This document shows, piece by piece, positions 55,239 through 64,000 of a stretch of 64,000 bases of DNA. The translations under genes were made by a program, and so were the position numbers. The notes under the pieces were generated by a model that did no database searches, was not told where the DNA came from, and worked only from the letters and a program-made list of their open reading frames with translations. Every line of letters starts with the position of its first letter. The stretch's first letter is position 1. The stretch comes from Candidatus Methylophosphatis roskildensis (GTDB lineage Bacteria > Pseudomonadota > Gammaproteobacteria > Burkholderiales > Rhodocyclaceae), in the NCBI GenBank assembly GCA_016708905.1, contig JADJEV010000003.1, positions 496,001 through 560,000 on the forward strand, read 5' to 3'.

Positions 55239-55619
55239 TCAGGGCTTGTTCGGGGCGGCGATTTCCTCGATCTTCTCGCCGGCCTTCCTGACGGTTTGCC
55301 CGGTCTTTTCCACGACGGTCTTGACGCCTTCCTTGGTCTTGACGACCACCTTCTTCACCACCTTTCCGGTCTTGTCCACGACTTCATCGACCGCCTGACC
55401 GGCCCGTTCGACCGGTCCGCCGGAATGCGTCGCCGATTCGCCGGGATGCGTCGCGACCGGACGGTCCGCTTCCCTGATTTCGGCAGCGGGTCGCGCTGGC
55501 GTCTCGGTGGCAGAGCCTGACGGCGGCGTGCGCTGCGTATCCTGCGCCCTCGCCGATGCCGCACTCAAGATCACAGCGCCCGAAAAGAGCGCGGCTGAAA
55601 TAACCCGGCAATGCAACAT
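55239..55619 (-). CDS. Small secreted low-complexity protein
   Basis: 126 residues. Signal peptide (ISAALFSGAVILSAASARAQ), then a Thr/Pro-rich part and a repetitive Lys/Val/Glu helix-forming tail (VVDKTGKVVKKVVVKTKEGV). GAGGAG precedes ATG 55619. Composition resembles YtxH/apolipoprotein-like helices; I do not recognise a function. Confidence 0.65.
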   Translation of the reverse strand: MLHCRVISAALFSGAVILSAASARAQDTQRTPPSGSATETPARPAAEIREADRPVATHPGESATHSGGPVERAGQAVDEVVDKTGKVVKKVVVKTKEGVKTVVEKTGQTVRKAGEKIEEIAAPNKP

Positions 55620-55667
55620 CCTGGCTCCTCGCTTGTGGTGAATCGCTCGGCTCGTCAAATGTTCCTG

Positions 55668-56033
55668 CTAACCATCCAGTTCGGTGTACTTGCGGCTCGA
55701 TCCGAAACTGGTTTCCACCGGATACTTGAGCGCATTCTTTTCCATCTTGGCGCGCAGCGCATCGGCCAGGTCGATGCCCGCCCGATCGGCGATCAGCAGC
55801 AGGTACGCCAGCACGTCGGCACATTCATCCTGCAGGGCGTTGCGGGCAGGGGCGTTGGCCGACAACGACTCGATCTCGTGGTCGGGCTTCCATTGCGTGA
55901 GTTCGAGCAGTTCGGCGGCTTCGAGATTCAGCGAAACGATCAGGTTGCGCAAGCTGTGAAACTGCGACCAGTCGCGTTGGTCGCGAAAGCGCGTGACCAG
56001 GGCGGTGAGTTCGGCGAGGCTCGTGCGGTCCAT
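55668..56033 (-). CDS. MazG-like nucleotide pyrophosphohydrolase
   Basis: 121 residues. All-alpha NTP-PPase (dCTPase/RS21-C6 type): DWSQFHSLRNLIVSLNLEAA, with metal ligands in EAAELLELTQW and DECADVLAYLLLIADR. Hydrolyses non-standard or excess dNTPs. The ATG at 56033 fits the family; the frame is open far upstream but that part is repeat DNA. Confidence 0.9.
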   Translation of the reverse strand: MDRTSLAELTALVTRFRDQRDWSQFHSLRNLIVSLNLEAAELLELTQWKPDHEIESLSANAPARNALQDECADVLAYLLLIADRAGIDLADALRAKMEKNALKYPVETSFGSSRKYTELDG

Positions 56034-56116
56034 GGCGCGATCGTACCAGCACACGCGCTTGGGCGGCAGGCGGGCGCGCACTTCGGCTTCCGAAGTACTC
56101 GCCTCGGCGTGCGGCC

Positions 56117-56223
56117 GGCTGGCAGCCGCATGGATTGGACGTCTACCGGCAGGCAAGGCTGAAAGCGGCGTGGATAGGCGCTTCTGGGGTTGGCATGCTG
56201 TAGATCGCCATTCCATGGGGGTC
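56117..56223. repeat. Interspersed palindromic element, rearranged copy (F)
   Basis: Two left-arm-like segments, GGCAGCCGCATGGATTGG and GGCGTGGATAGGCGCTTCTG, then a right end with TTCCATGGGGGTC. First element of a 530-bp gene-free run (56034-56563) that is nearly all repeats. Confidence 0.6.
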
Positions 56224-56297
56224 GTGGCGCGGCGGCATGCGGCGGGCTGGAAACGGTGCGTCCGGTACGCCATGTGGGGCGATCGGCATTCAGGTAC

Positions 56298-56366
56298 GTA
56301 GGGTGCAATAAGCGAAGCGCATTGCACCGGACGACCGCATTCGGCGCAAATTCGATTGCGCCCTAC
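56298..56366. repeat. Intergenic hairpin repeat, TGCAATAAGCGAAGCGCATTGCA family
   Basis: Reads GTAGGGTGCAATAAGCGAAG, CGCATTGCACCGG, then GCGCAAATTCGATTGCGCCC. Second copy of the repeat at 17384-17450. Confidence 0.75.
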
Positions 56367-56401
56367 GCTTGCTATCCATGCGGCCCGTTGAGCGCGTAAC
56401 G

Positions 56402-56481
56402 GGTAGGTTGGGCAGAGCGAAGCGAAGCCCAACGATATCGTTCTCGAGTGTTGGGCTTCGCTTCGCTCTGCCCAACCTACC
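56402..56481. repeat. Long perfect hairpin, GTAGGTTGGGC family
   Basis: Two 32-base arms that are exact reverse complements (left begins GGTAGGTTGGGCAGAGCGAA, right ends TTCGCTCTGCCCAACCTACC) around a loop containing GATATCGTTCTCGAG. It could act as a transcription block between mazG and amrS. Confidence 0.9.
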
Positions 56482-56563
56482 CCAACTGCGCGACGGGATC
56501 GCGAGCGCGGGTGCGGATTCACGGCTCTACCCCCATCCAGGCCTTCGCTGTGCTCAGCCCACG

Positions 56564-57650
<1,087 letters not shown>

Positions 57651-57658
<8 letters not shown>

Positions 57659-59042
57659 CGGACGACTCCGTGAACTTGCGCACCTGGTAACGCGCAAGCG
57701 TGATATCCGGGCTCCAGAAATCGTCGACCAGTCCGGCCTTGCGCTTGAGCTGGGTCATGAAATCGCGCGGGCCGGGCAGACTCTCCCACACCTGCGGCAG
57801 GAAGGTCGCCTGGTGGGGACCGCTCGCCAGGATCACGCCGTCTATTCCGGGGCGCAACTGCGCGAGGGCGTCGGCTTCGTCGCGGAACGACATGCGCTCG
57901 GGCTCGCTGAGCAGCGAGACCTCGATCTCGAGATCGCCGAACTCCTCGGCCGACAGCGGCGGAAAACGCGGATCGCGAAAGGCCGCGGCGACCGCGTTGT
58001 GGTCGACATCGTCGCGCAGGGGCCGTCCGGCTGCCAGCGTACCGATGCAGCCGCGCAGATGGCCCTGGCGGTTCAGGGTGACGAAGCTGGCACCGGTCTC
58101 CGAGAGCGACGGATGGTCGGGCACCACCGTGTCGGGCAGACCGAGATGCCGGGCGATCGCCAGCCGGGCGCGGGCCAGCAGCACCGGCCCGATTTCGCTC
58201 GACGAGGACGTGCGTACATTTGAATCCGTTTGCTCGGTGAATGCGAAGGCGGCATAACCGACCACCCGCGATCGGTCGCCCGCCGTATCGCCGGAGTTGC
58301 GCGCGTCGATCAGGTGTGGCGCGAGCCCGCGGCGCTGCGCGCAAAGCAGCAGGCCGTTGAGCGGTGTGGCGCCGCAGGCATGCTCATGATCGATATTGGT
58401 GTGCAGCGAGAGGACGTCGCGAACGGTCGTGGAATCGATCTGCACGGCTTCATCGTAGGCGTGAAAGTGCGACAGATCGGTGCTGACGACGATCAGGGTC
58501 TCCGCGCCGCCCCAAAGGGTGTCGAGCACCTCGGCAACTTCTTCCGCGTTCGCACGCCCGACGGCGAGCGGCAGCAGCGTGAAGCTGTCGAGCACGCGCT
58601 GCAGGAAGGGCAACTGTACTTCGAGCGAATGTTCGGCCGCATGGGCAGTTCGACTGATGACGACCTGCGGCAGGGTGCGCGCGGTAGCGACCAGTTCGGC
58701 ATCCAGGGCCACGGTGCCCAAGGGCGAAGCGAAGCCGTCGGCATCGGGCAGGGCGAGCCCCTGCACGGCAACCCGGTGGGTCGGGCCGAGCAGCACGACT
58801 CGTCTGATCGAGTCGCGCCGCGCCGCGATCAATGCATAGGCGGAGGCCGCGGTTTCGCCGGAATAGACATAGCCGGCGTGCGGAACCGCGATCGCCTTGA
58901 TCTTGAGCAGATCGAGCGCTACCGGCGCCACGCCGCCAAGCAGGGTATCGATCTCATGGGCCAGCTCGTAAGCGCCTGCCGGGTAGAACATGCCGGCGAC
59001 GGCGGCGGGGCGGATCGAGTTGGACGCATTCATGGAGAACAT
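57651..59042 (-). CDS. AmmeMemoRadiSam proteins B and A fused (Memo-AMMECR1)
   Basis: 463 residues. The N-terminal Memo-like dioxygenase-fold domain (about 10-270) has RPAAVAGMFYPAG, VPHAGYVYSG, GPTHRV and STDLSHF with conserved His/Asp ligands. The C-terminal AMMECR1 domain (about 285-455) has FVTLNRQGHLRGCIGTLAAG and FMTQLKRKAGL. Function unknown; together with the radical SAM gene it forms the complete three-part system. ATG 59042 or 59033; both fit. Confidence 0.92.
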
Positions 59043-59172
59043 GGTTTCAATATGGTTCCGATGCCGGGAAGTTTCAAGCCGTGGCGTTGGTGCGATGGCG
59101 CCGCTGGGGTTGTCGGCAGCCATTCGTCGGGCATGAAGTGGATTCTATCTGCCTCGGGCTACAATTCGCGCC

Positions 59173-59883
59173 ATGTCGCGCCCCCATTCCCGTCTGTTCG
59201 CCCTTGTCCCGGCTGCCGGCAGCGGTGCCCGCATGAGCCCCGACAAGCCCAAGCAGTATCTGCCGCTGGCCGGACAGCCGCTGCTTTTTCACTCCCTCGC
59301 AACCCTGTGCGCCCATCCGCTCATCGAGCGGGTGTTCGTGGTGCTGTCGGTCGATGATGCCGAATGGGACCGCCACGACTGGCGCCGGCTGGAGCCCAAG
59401 CTCAGTCCGCTGTTCTGCGGTGGCGCGACACGCGCCGACAGCGTTGCGCACGGGCTGCGCGCGGTGGCCGACGATGTCGCGCCCAACGACTGGATGCTGG
59501 TGCACGATGCCGCCCGCTGCTGCCTGGCGCCCTGGCACCTCGACCGGCTGATCGAAGAGGTCGGACACGACGAGGTCGGCGGATTGCTGGCAATGCCGGT
59601 CGCCGACACGCTGAAGCGGGCAGACGAGCGCGGGCGGGTCGCCGCCACGGTTTCGCGGGAACGATTGTGGCAGGCGCAGACCCCGCAGATGTTCCGCTAC
59701 GTGATGCTGCGCCGGGCGCTCGACCATGCGCGCGACGTCACCGACGAAGCGTCGGCAATCGAGGCGCTGGGCCTGCATCCGCGACTGGTGGCGGCCGACG
59801 CCAGCAACCTCAAGGTGACCTTTCCGCTCGATCTGCAACTGGCAGAATGGATACTCCGGCAACGCAGAGAGGGTAGAGCGTGA
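59173..59883 (+). CDS. ispD: 2-C-methyl-D-erythritol 4-phosphate cytidylyltransferase
   Basis: MEP isoprenoid pathway: makes CDP-ME from MEP and CTP. 236 residues. Nucleotide-binding VPAAGSGARMSPDKPKQYLP, DWMLVHDAARCCL and RLWQAQTPQMFRY are the family motifs. ATG at 59173; the 3' end overlaps ispF (GTGA). Divergent from the Memo gene. Confidence 0.97.
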   Translation: MSRPHSRLFALVPAAGSGARMSPDKPKQYLPLAGQPLLFHSLATLCAHPLIERVFVVLSVDDAEWDRHDWRRLEPKLSPLFCGGATRADSVAHGLRAVADDVAPNDWMLVHDAARCCLAPWHLDRLIEEVGHDEVGGLLAMPVADTLKRADERGRVAATVSRERLWQAQTPQMFRYVMLRRALDHARDVTDEASAIEALGLHPRLVAADASNLKVTFPLDLQLAEWILRQRREGRA

Positions 59884-60380
59884 GCGCCGCGAGTTCCCCC
59901 TTTCGCATCGGCCAGGGCGTCGACGTCCATGCGCTGGTGCCCGGCCGCAGACTGGTTCTCGGCGGCGTCGAGATCCCGTTCGCAATCGGATTGCTCGGCC
60001 ATTCCGATGCCGATGTCTTGGTGCATGCGGTCACCGACGCGATTCTCGGCGCCGCCGGCCTGGGCGATATCGGGCGGCATTTTCCCGATACCGATGGGCG
60101 TTTTGCCGGCGCCGACAGCCGGATGCTATTGCGCGAGGCAATGGCGCGCATCCTTGCGGCCGGCTACCGCGTGGTCAATGTCGATGCGACGGTGATCTGC
60201 GAGCGGCCGAAGATCCTGCCCTTCGTGCCGCAGATGACGGCAAATCTCGCGGCCGATCTCGCAGTCGATGCCGGGTCGGTCAACATCAAGGGCAAGACCA
60301 CCGAAAAACTCGGTTTCACCGGGCGCGGCGAAGGCATCGCCGCGCAGGCCGTGGCCCTGCTGGTTCGGCACGAGGGCTAA
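59880..60380 (+). CDS. ispF: 2-C-methyl-D-erythritol 2,4-cyclodiphosphate synthase
   Basis: Next-but-one MEP pathway step: cyclises CDP-ME 2-phosphate. 166 residues. Zinc ligands in GQGVDVHAL and GHSDADVLVHAVTDA, with GLGDIGRHFPDTD and KTTEKLGFTGRGEG at the C-terminus. GTG start overlapping ispD, so coupled. Confidence 0.97.
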   Translation: MSAASSPFRIGQGVDVHALVPGRRLVLGGVEIPFAIGLLGHSDADVLVHAVTDAILGAAGLGDIGRHFPDTDGRFAGADSRMLLREAMARILAAGYRVVNVDATVICERPKILPFVPQMTANLAADLAVDAGSVNIKGKTTEKLGFTGRGEGIAAQAVALLVRHEG

Positions 60381-60388
60381 CCCGCGCC

Positions 60389-60934
60389 GTGCCCGCCGCA
60401 GCAAGCACCCGGCGAGTCTTCTTCGCGCTGTGGCCAGACTCGCCGACGCGCGCCCACCTCGAGACGCTGTCAGCGCAAGCCCATGCGGAGTTCGGCGGCC
60501 GGCGCATGCGAACCGATACGCTGCACATAACGCTGGCCTTCATCGGCGATATCGACGCGGCGCGGGTCGATTCGGCGCTGGCGATCGGCGACGGACTCGG
60601 CGTGCAGCCGGCGTTTTCGATGACCATCGATCAACTGCGGTGCTGGCGCCACAACCGCATCGTCTGGTGCGGTCCGAAGGTGGTTCCTGCGACGCTGGCC
60701 GAGACCGCCAGCCTGCTTGGCGAACGCCTGTCGGCAGCGGGTTTCCGGCTCGAGGCACGGCCGTTTGCTGCCCACGCAACATTGCTGCGCAAGGCCGATT
60801 GCAGCCGCAGCGCGCCGGATTCCGTGCCCTTCGACTGGCCGGTGAGGCAGGTCGTGCTAGTGGAAGCCATTCTGTCTTCGGCTGCCGCCCGATACGAAAT
60901 CATCGGGCGCTGGCCGCTGGCCGAGCCAAGCTAA
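60389..60934 (+). CDS. thpR: RNA 2',3'-cyclic phosphodiesterase (LigT/ThpR)
   Basis: 2H phosphoesterase, 181 residues. Two HxTx motifs: HITL (His46) and HATL (about 130). RVFFALWPDSPTRAHLETLS at the N-terminus is typical. GTG start nine bases after ispF; convergent with the next gene by a four-base overlap. Confidence 0.93.
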   Translation: MPAAASTRRVFFALWPDSPTRAHLETLSAQAHAEFGGRRMRTDTLHITLAFIGDIDAARVDSALAIGDGLGVQPAFSMTIDQLRCWRHNRIVWCGPKVVPATLAETASLLGERLSAAGFRLEARPFAAHATLLRKADCSRSAPDSVPFDWPVRQVVLVEAILSSAAARYEIIGRWPLAEPS

Positions 60935-61371
60935 AGGAAGATGCAGCCCTCGAGCTGGCTGGCAATCTGCTTCTCGCTGACCTTGGTGTAGTCCTTCTCG
61001 AAGCGGTCGGTAACCAGGTTCGAGGTCACCGAATCGAGGGAATCGTTGAGCAGCCCCATCATGGCGGGCGGGGCAACGATGATGGCTCGCTGGTATTGGT
61101 TGCCGTTGCGACCCTGATTCAACTCGCGCGCCAGCTCCAGTGCGAAGACGCGCGCTTCATGCTCCTTCGGAAGCGTATGTGGCGACATAACCCCCCTGCC
61201 GGCGGTACCGGCCATGCTGCCCGGCCGATCGGTGACCAGGGCGGCATTCTTCTGTCGACTCTCCGGATGGCGGATCTCCTTCATCAACGCCAGACCCTTG
61301 TTGGGGCCCGAGTTCGCATAAAACCTGGCCAGGCTGGCGTTGGCGACAAGAATCCACGTGGTTTGAGCCAT
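60931..61371 (-). CDS. Host attachment protein-type (PF10116-like)
   Basis: 146 residues: TTWILVANASLARFYANSGP, then RPGSMAGTAGRGVMSPHTLP and AIIVAPPAMMGLLNDSL. Fits 'protein required for attachment to host cells', a baeRF/eRF1-like fold; the name is historical and the biochemical role is unknown. ATG 61371 with GGAGGATGA upstream. Confidence 0.88.
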   Translation of the reverse strand: MAQTTWILVANASLARFYANSGPNKGLALMKEIRHPESRQKNAALVTDRPGSMAGTAGRGVMSPHTLPKEHEARVFALELARELNQGRNGNQYQRAIIVAPPAMMGLLNDSLDSVTSNLVTDRFEKDYTKVSEKQIASQLEGCIFL

Positions 61372-61587
61372 GAGTCATCCTCCGGATTGTCAGAAGCAGG
61401 TTGGGTACGGGCCTTTTGCCCGATCTCAGGTTAGTCGCCGGCTGGAAGTCGCGCAATGGTTCCCCGGAAAGCGCCAGCCTCATTTCTTATACACAACATT
61501 ATAAAGCACACACAACTATTTGTTAAATAATGACAACTGCTCTTAAAGTGATTTGTGAAGAATGTTCCTGGCTGCTCTCTTCCGCAT

Positions 61588-62019
61588 TCAGTCTGCTTCC
61601 GGGCGATTTGGTTCTGGCCGATTGCGCATGTGGTCGGCAAGTCCCGCCATTGCTTCATACAGGCGGTCGCGGATACCGGCGTCACTCACCGTCTCGTCGA
61701 GTGCCTGCTTCATGCACAGCAGCCATTCATCCCGCTCTCGGGTGCCGATCGAAAAAGGCAAATGGCGCGCGCGCAGCCGTGGATGCCCGTGGCGCTGGAC
61801 GTACAGATCGGGTCCGCCCAGCCAGCCGGAGAGGAACATTAAGAGCTTTTCGTCCGCACCCGAGAGGTCCGCCGCATGCAGTTTGCGCACCGCGTAGGCT
61901 TCGGGCAGGGTGTCCATCAATTCGTAGAATCGGTGCACCAGCGCCCGAACGGCGTTCTCGCCGCCGATCAACTCGTACGGGGTTGCCTGCGTGGTTTGGG
62001 CAGTGCCGGATTGCGACAT
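61588..62019 (-). CDS. Truncated hemoglobin, group II
   Basis: 143 residues: PYELIGGENAVRALVHRFYE, FLSGWLGGPDLYVQRHGHPR (proximal-His region), and LRARHLPFSIGTRERDEWLL. Haem protein for O2/NO chemistry. ATG 62019 with GAGGAAACC upstream. Confidence 0.93.
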   Translation of the reverse strand: MSQSGTAQTTQATPYELIGGENAVRALVHRFYELMDTLPEAYAVRKLHAADLSGADEKLLMFLSGWLGGPDLYVQRHGHPRLRARHLPFSIGTRERDEWLLCMKQALDETVSDAGIRDRLYEAMAGLADHMRNRPEPNRPEAD

Positions 62020-62117
62020 GGGTTTCCTCGTCGATGTTTGCGGGCGGCCGGGATCAGTGGATTCCACGATCTTGCCCAACAGGTAGTGTAAAGCCGCCGC
62101 GCACGGTAAATTTGTTC

Positions 62118-63918
62118 TCAAGTAACCCGTGGTCCGGAAGCTGAGTTATTGGTCATACGCAAGTAGTCGAAGACGAGGCGGGTATTGAAGCAAAGTTTGC
62201 GCATCATCTCGGCGATAGACTCGGTGCTCTGAAAGGACTTGAGGATGCCGACGGCGAAGCGACGCAGGCGGGTGATGTTTTCCGGGCCGTGGCCGGTACG
62301 GATGCGAGAGCGATCCTCGTCGTAGTTCCAGTCGATGATGTAATGGGTGCTCTCGATGGTCCAGTGGCCGCGATTGATCGCCAAGACCTCTTGCGCCGAG
62401 GCCTCGTGCGGCGACTGGCTCGTGATGCCCAGCGCGATCTCACGCGATGACTCGCCGGTTTTCTTCTTGATTGATTCGCGCTCGATCATGAACACCTGGC
62501 CGACGTGAGGGAAATCGAGGTAGGCATTGAGCGCCGTACTGCACCAGATGCGTCGGGTCTCGATGCGGCCATGGTCAGGCGGGGTCACGTCGACGAAGTC
62601 AGGATCGCCCCGCTTTTCAAACAGCAAGGCGATTTCGCGTTCGAGACCGGGCTGGTTGCCTTTGACGGTAAAGCTATAGTGGGCCTTGCGCCCGATCAGA
62701 TACGCTGCCAGTGTGCGCTGGGTCAGCAGCGCATCGGCCGTGACCACCTTGCCGGCGAGCGCGCAGCCATCGAGCACGGGGATGGCCATGCCGATCTCGT
62801 TGGTACGCTTTTGCTCATCGCTGCCGGCTACGGGCAATGTCCCGACTTTTTTGGGTGTGGCAGGTGTTCGACTCATGGCCGATCACGCTCAGGATGTGCG
62901 TTTGATAGCCCTGCGCGTCGATCGCGTTCTTCATGACTTTACCATCCATCGCCAGCGCCCGGTCGTCTTTTGCCCACGCCTGGTTCCAGGCATTGAGCGC
63001 GCGATCCAGCGTGTCCGGTTCAATGCGCACCAGGCAATCGCGGATGACGAATTCGCTGGGGACGACATAACGCCCCTTCTCGCGCCGACAGCCAAAGCGC
63101 TCACGTGCCTTTTGCCCCAGGCTTTCGGCCCAGTCATGGGCGGCCTTGTAGCCGCGCATGCCGCACAGGATGGCGCCCGCGGCAATGCCCAGCACCACGG
63201 GCAGGCGGTGGCGGCGCCCTTGCCGGCGGCGCGGGTCGGTGACGGTGGTGAAGCACAGCGGCAGCGCGCGCATCTGCTCAGCGCTCAGCATCAATTTTGG
63301 GGCTCCCGTGAGTTGAAGGTGATTGCGCTCAGGATGCGTCAATTGCGCTCGGGCGGCCCGGTGCAAGGCACGCACAAACACGCGCTTGGGCGCGTCAATC
63401 TCGCCGCTGTAGCCTTGCCGCGTGCGCCGGTAGCCTTGAGTGAGCCCCAGTTCCGTCCAGTTGGCCGCGCGATAGACGCCGCCATGAAATCGCCGCGGAT
63501 CGACAAAGGTTTCCAGCAGGAGCAAGGGATGACCAAAGCGCCCCTGCCAGTCGCGTGCGATGCGCCGTTCAGTGAGCGAGAGCACCCGTGAGCCAATATT
63601 CGGCCGGTGCCACTCGGGCAGGATCAGGAAGCGACTGTTGTTGGCGATGAGTTTGAGTCGGTCATACTGCGTGCGAAAGTCCCAGCCGATCCATCGATCA
63701 CGCACGCCGCATTTCAGGGCCGCCGCCGAGACGTTGAGTTGCGCGACCCACTGACCGCGCCAGGTTGCGACATACCAGATCGCCTCGCCGATCTTCGCGA
63801 GATCTCCCAGATAATGATGCCGCGCCATCTGCTCTCGATAGCGTTGTTCCTCGCTGCGCTCTACCGGCCGTACCTGAAGCTCCGATAGGACTTGCGCCAT
63901 GGGTTTCATCGATTCCAT
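62118..63918 (-). CDS. DUF4338 (DruA-like)-ISAs1 transposase fusion, one-base frameshift
   Basis: N-terminal domain of about 210 residues is DUF4338, the family that includes the Druantia protein DruA (RHHYLGDLAKIGEAIWYVAT, then RDRWIGWD, NNSRFLILPEW, HPLLLLETFVDPRRF, YRAANWTELGLTQGYRR). The C-terminal half is an ISAs1 DDE transposase (GMRGYKAAHDWAESLGQKAR, ALAMDGKVMKNA, HYSFTVKGNQPGL, RGHWTIESTHYIIDWNYDED). The frame breaks at an A6 run at 62847-62852 (minus strand); removing one base joins HESNTCHT with KKVGTLPVAGSDEQKR to give 599 residues. Start uncertain among ATGs 63918, 63909 and 63900. No terminal inverted repeats were found, so the element ends are unknown. Confidence 0.82.
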
Positions 63919-64000
63919 CCCATGGGTTATACCGAGAAATCCCGGGCTTGTCCAGCCTTGCGTGCTAACCCATTGCACTAACAAACTAATTCAGATAGCG

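Noticed and set aside
62847..62852. Programmed frameshift at the A6 run in the transposase
   Set aside because: The shift needed is +1, not the -1 common in insertion sequences, and ISAs1 elements normally use one frame; similar one-base errors occur in five other genes.
62118..63984. Druantia anti-phage system
   Set aside because: Only a DruA-type domain is present, joined to a transposase; no DruB-E or DruM/H genes are seen.

Overview
The window looks like a piece of a high-GC betaproteobacterial chromosome. The evidence is the rseP-bamA-skp-lpxD-fabZ-lpxA-lpxB-rnhB block, the adjacent mfd and ispD-ispF genes, a FimV-like pilus/polar protein, and a LexA box of the CTGT-N8-ACAG type. Rhodocyclales, Nitrosomonadales or Burkholderiales-like lineages would all fit; the sequence alone does not settle which. 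No rRNA, tRNA or CRISPR array was seen.

Layout. 1-8.7 kb: outer-membrane and lipid A biogenesis genes, all on the + strand. 8.9-12.1 kb: an HtrA protease, a membrane protein and a FimV-like protein. 12.1-14.0 kb: a complete IS1634-type insertion sequence with inverted repeats and a candidate CTAA target duplication. 14-18 kb: a CNNM/CorC protein, an uncharacterised lipoprotein gene pair, and the remains of a BrnT/antitoxin locus. 18.1-24.9 kb: pqqABCDE, divergent from prolyl iminopeptidase and a histidine kinase/LuxR regulator pair. 25-32.4 kb: a MATE exporter and a minus-strand SOS-flavoured stretch (imuA-imuB, lexA with an SOS box) holding several VOC proteins and a 7.5-copy 86-bp tandem repeat. 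32.4-38.5 kb: alcohol dehydrogenase, peroxiredoxin, SlyD, an ABC binding protein and MutS. 39-43 kb: an envelope caspase/OmpA-lipoprotein operon and a Phd/PIN toxin-antitoxin pair. 43-50.8 kb: an ECF sigma factor with a cupin partner, HupE/UreJ-like, TPR and DUF4331 genes, then a desaturase/SRPBCC pair. 50.9-62 kb: VapBC, Mfd, MazG-like, an AmmeMemoRadiSam pair, IspD-IspF, ThpR, a host-attachment-type protein and a truncated globin. 62.1-63.9 kb: a transposase whose N-terminal half is a DUF4338/DruA-type domain and whose C-terminal half is ISAs1-type.

Three observations stand out. (1) The DUF4331 operon and the ECF sigma gene share a bipartite promoter-like motif with identical spacing (ACTGCATCCAGA-N10-CTGCGTA). 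This suggests an autoregulated sigma regulon of unknown physiological role. (2) At least nine copies or fragments of one palindromic element (arms close to GGAAGCCGCATGGATAGGCG) lie between genes, along with two other hairpin families and the 86-bp array. (3) Six otherwise intact genes, including the normally essential rseP, each carry exactly one single-base frame error. This looks more like residual sequencing or assembly error than real gene decay, and the affected genes should be read as functional unless the reads say otherwise.

How the parts fit: the first block makes and assembles the outer membrane. The PQQ cluster supplies a cofactor for dehydrogenases encoded elsewhere. MutS, Mfd, LexA and ImuAB form a scattered DNA repair and mutagenesis set. 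Accessory material (insertion sequences, toxin-antitoxin pairs, repeats) sits at the boundaries between the conserved blocks.
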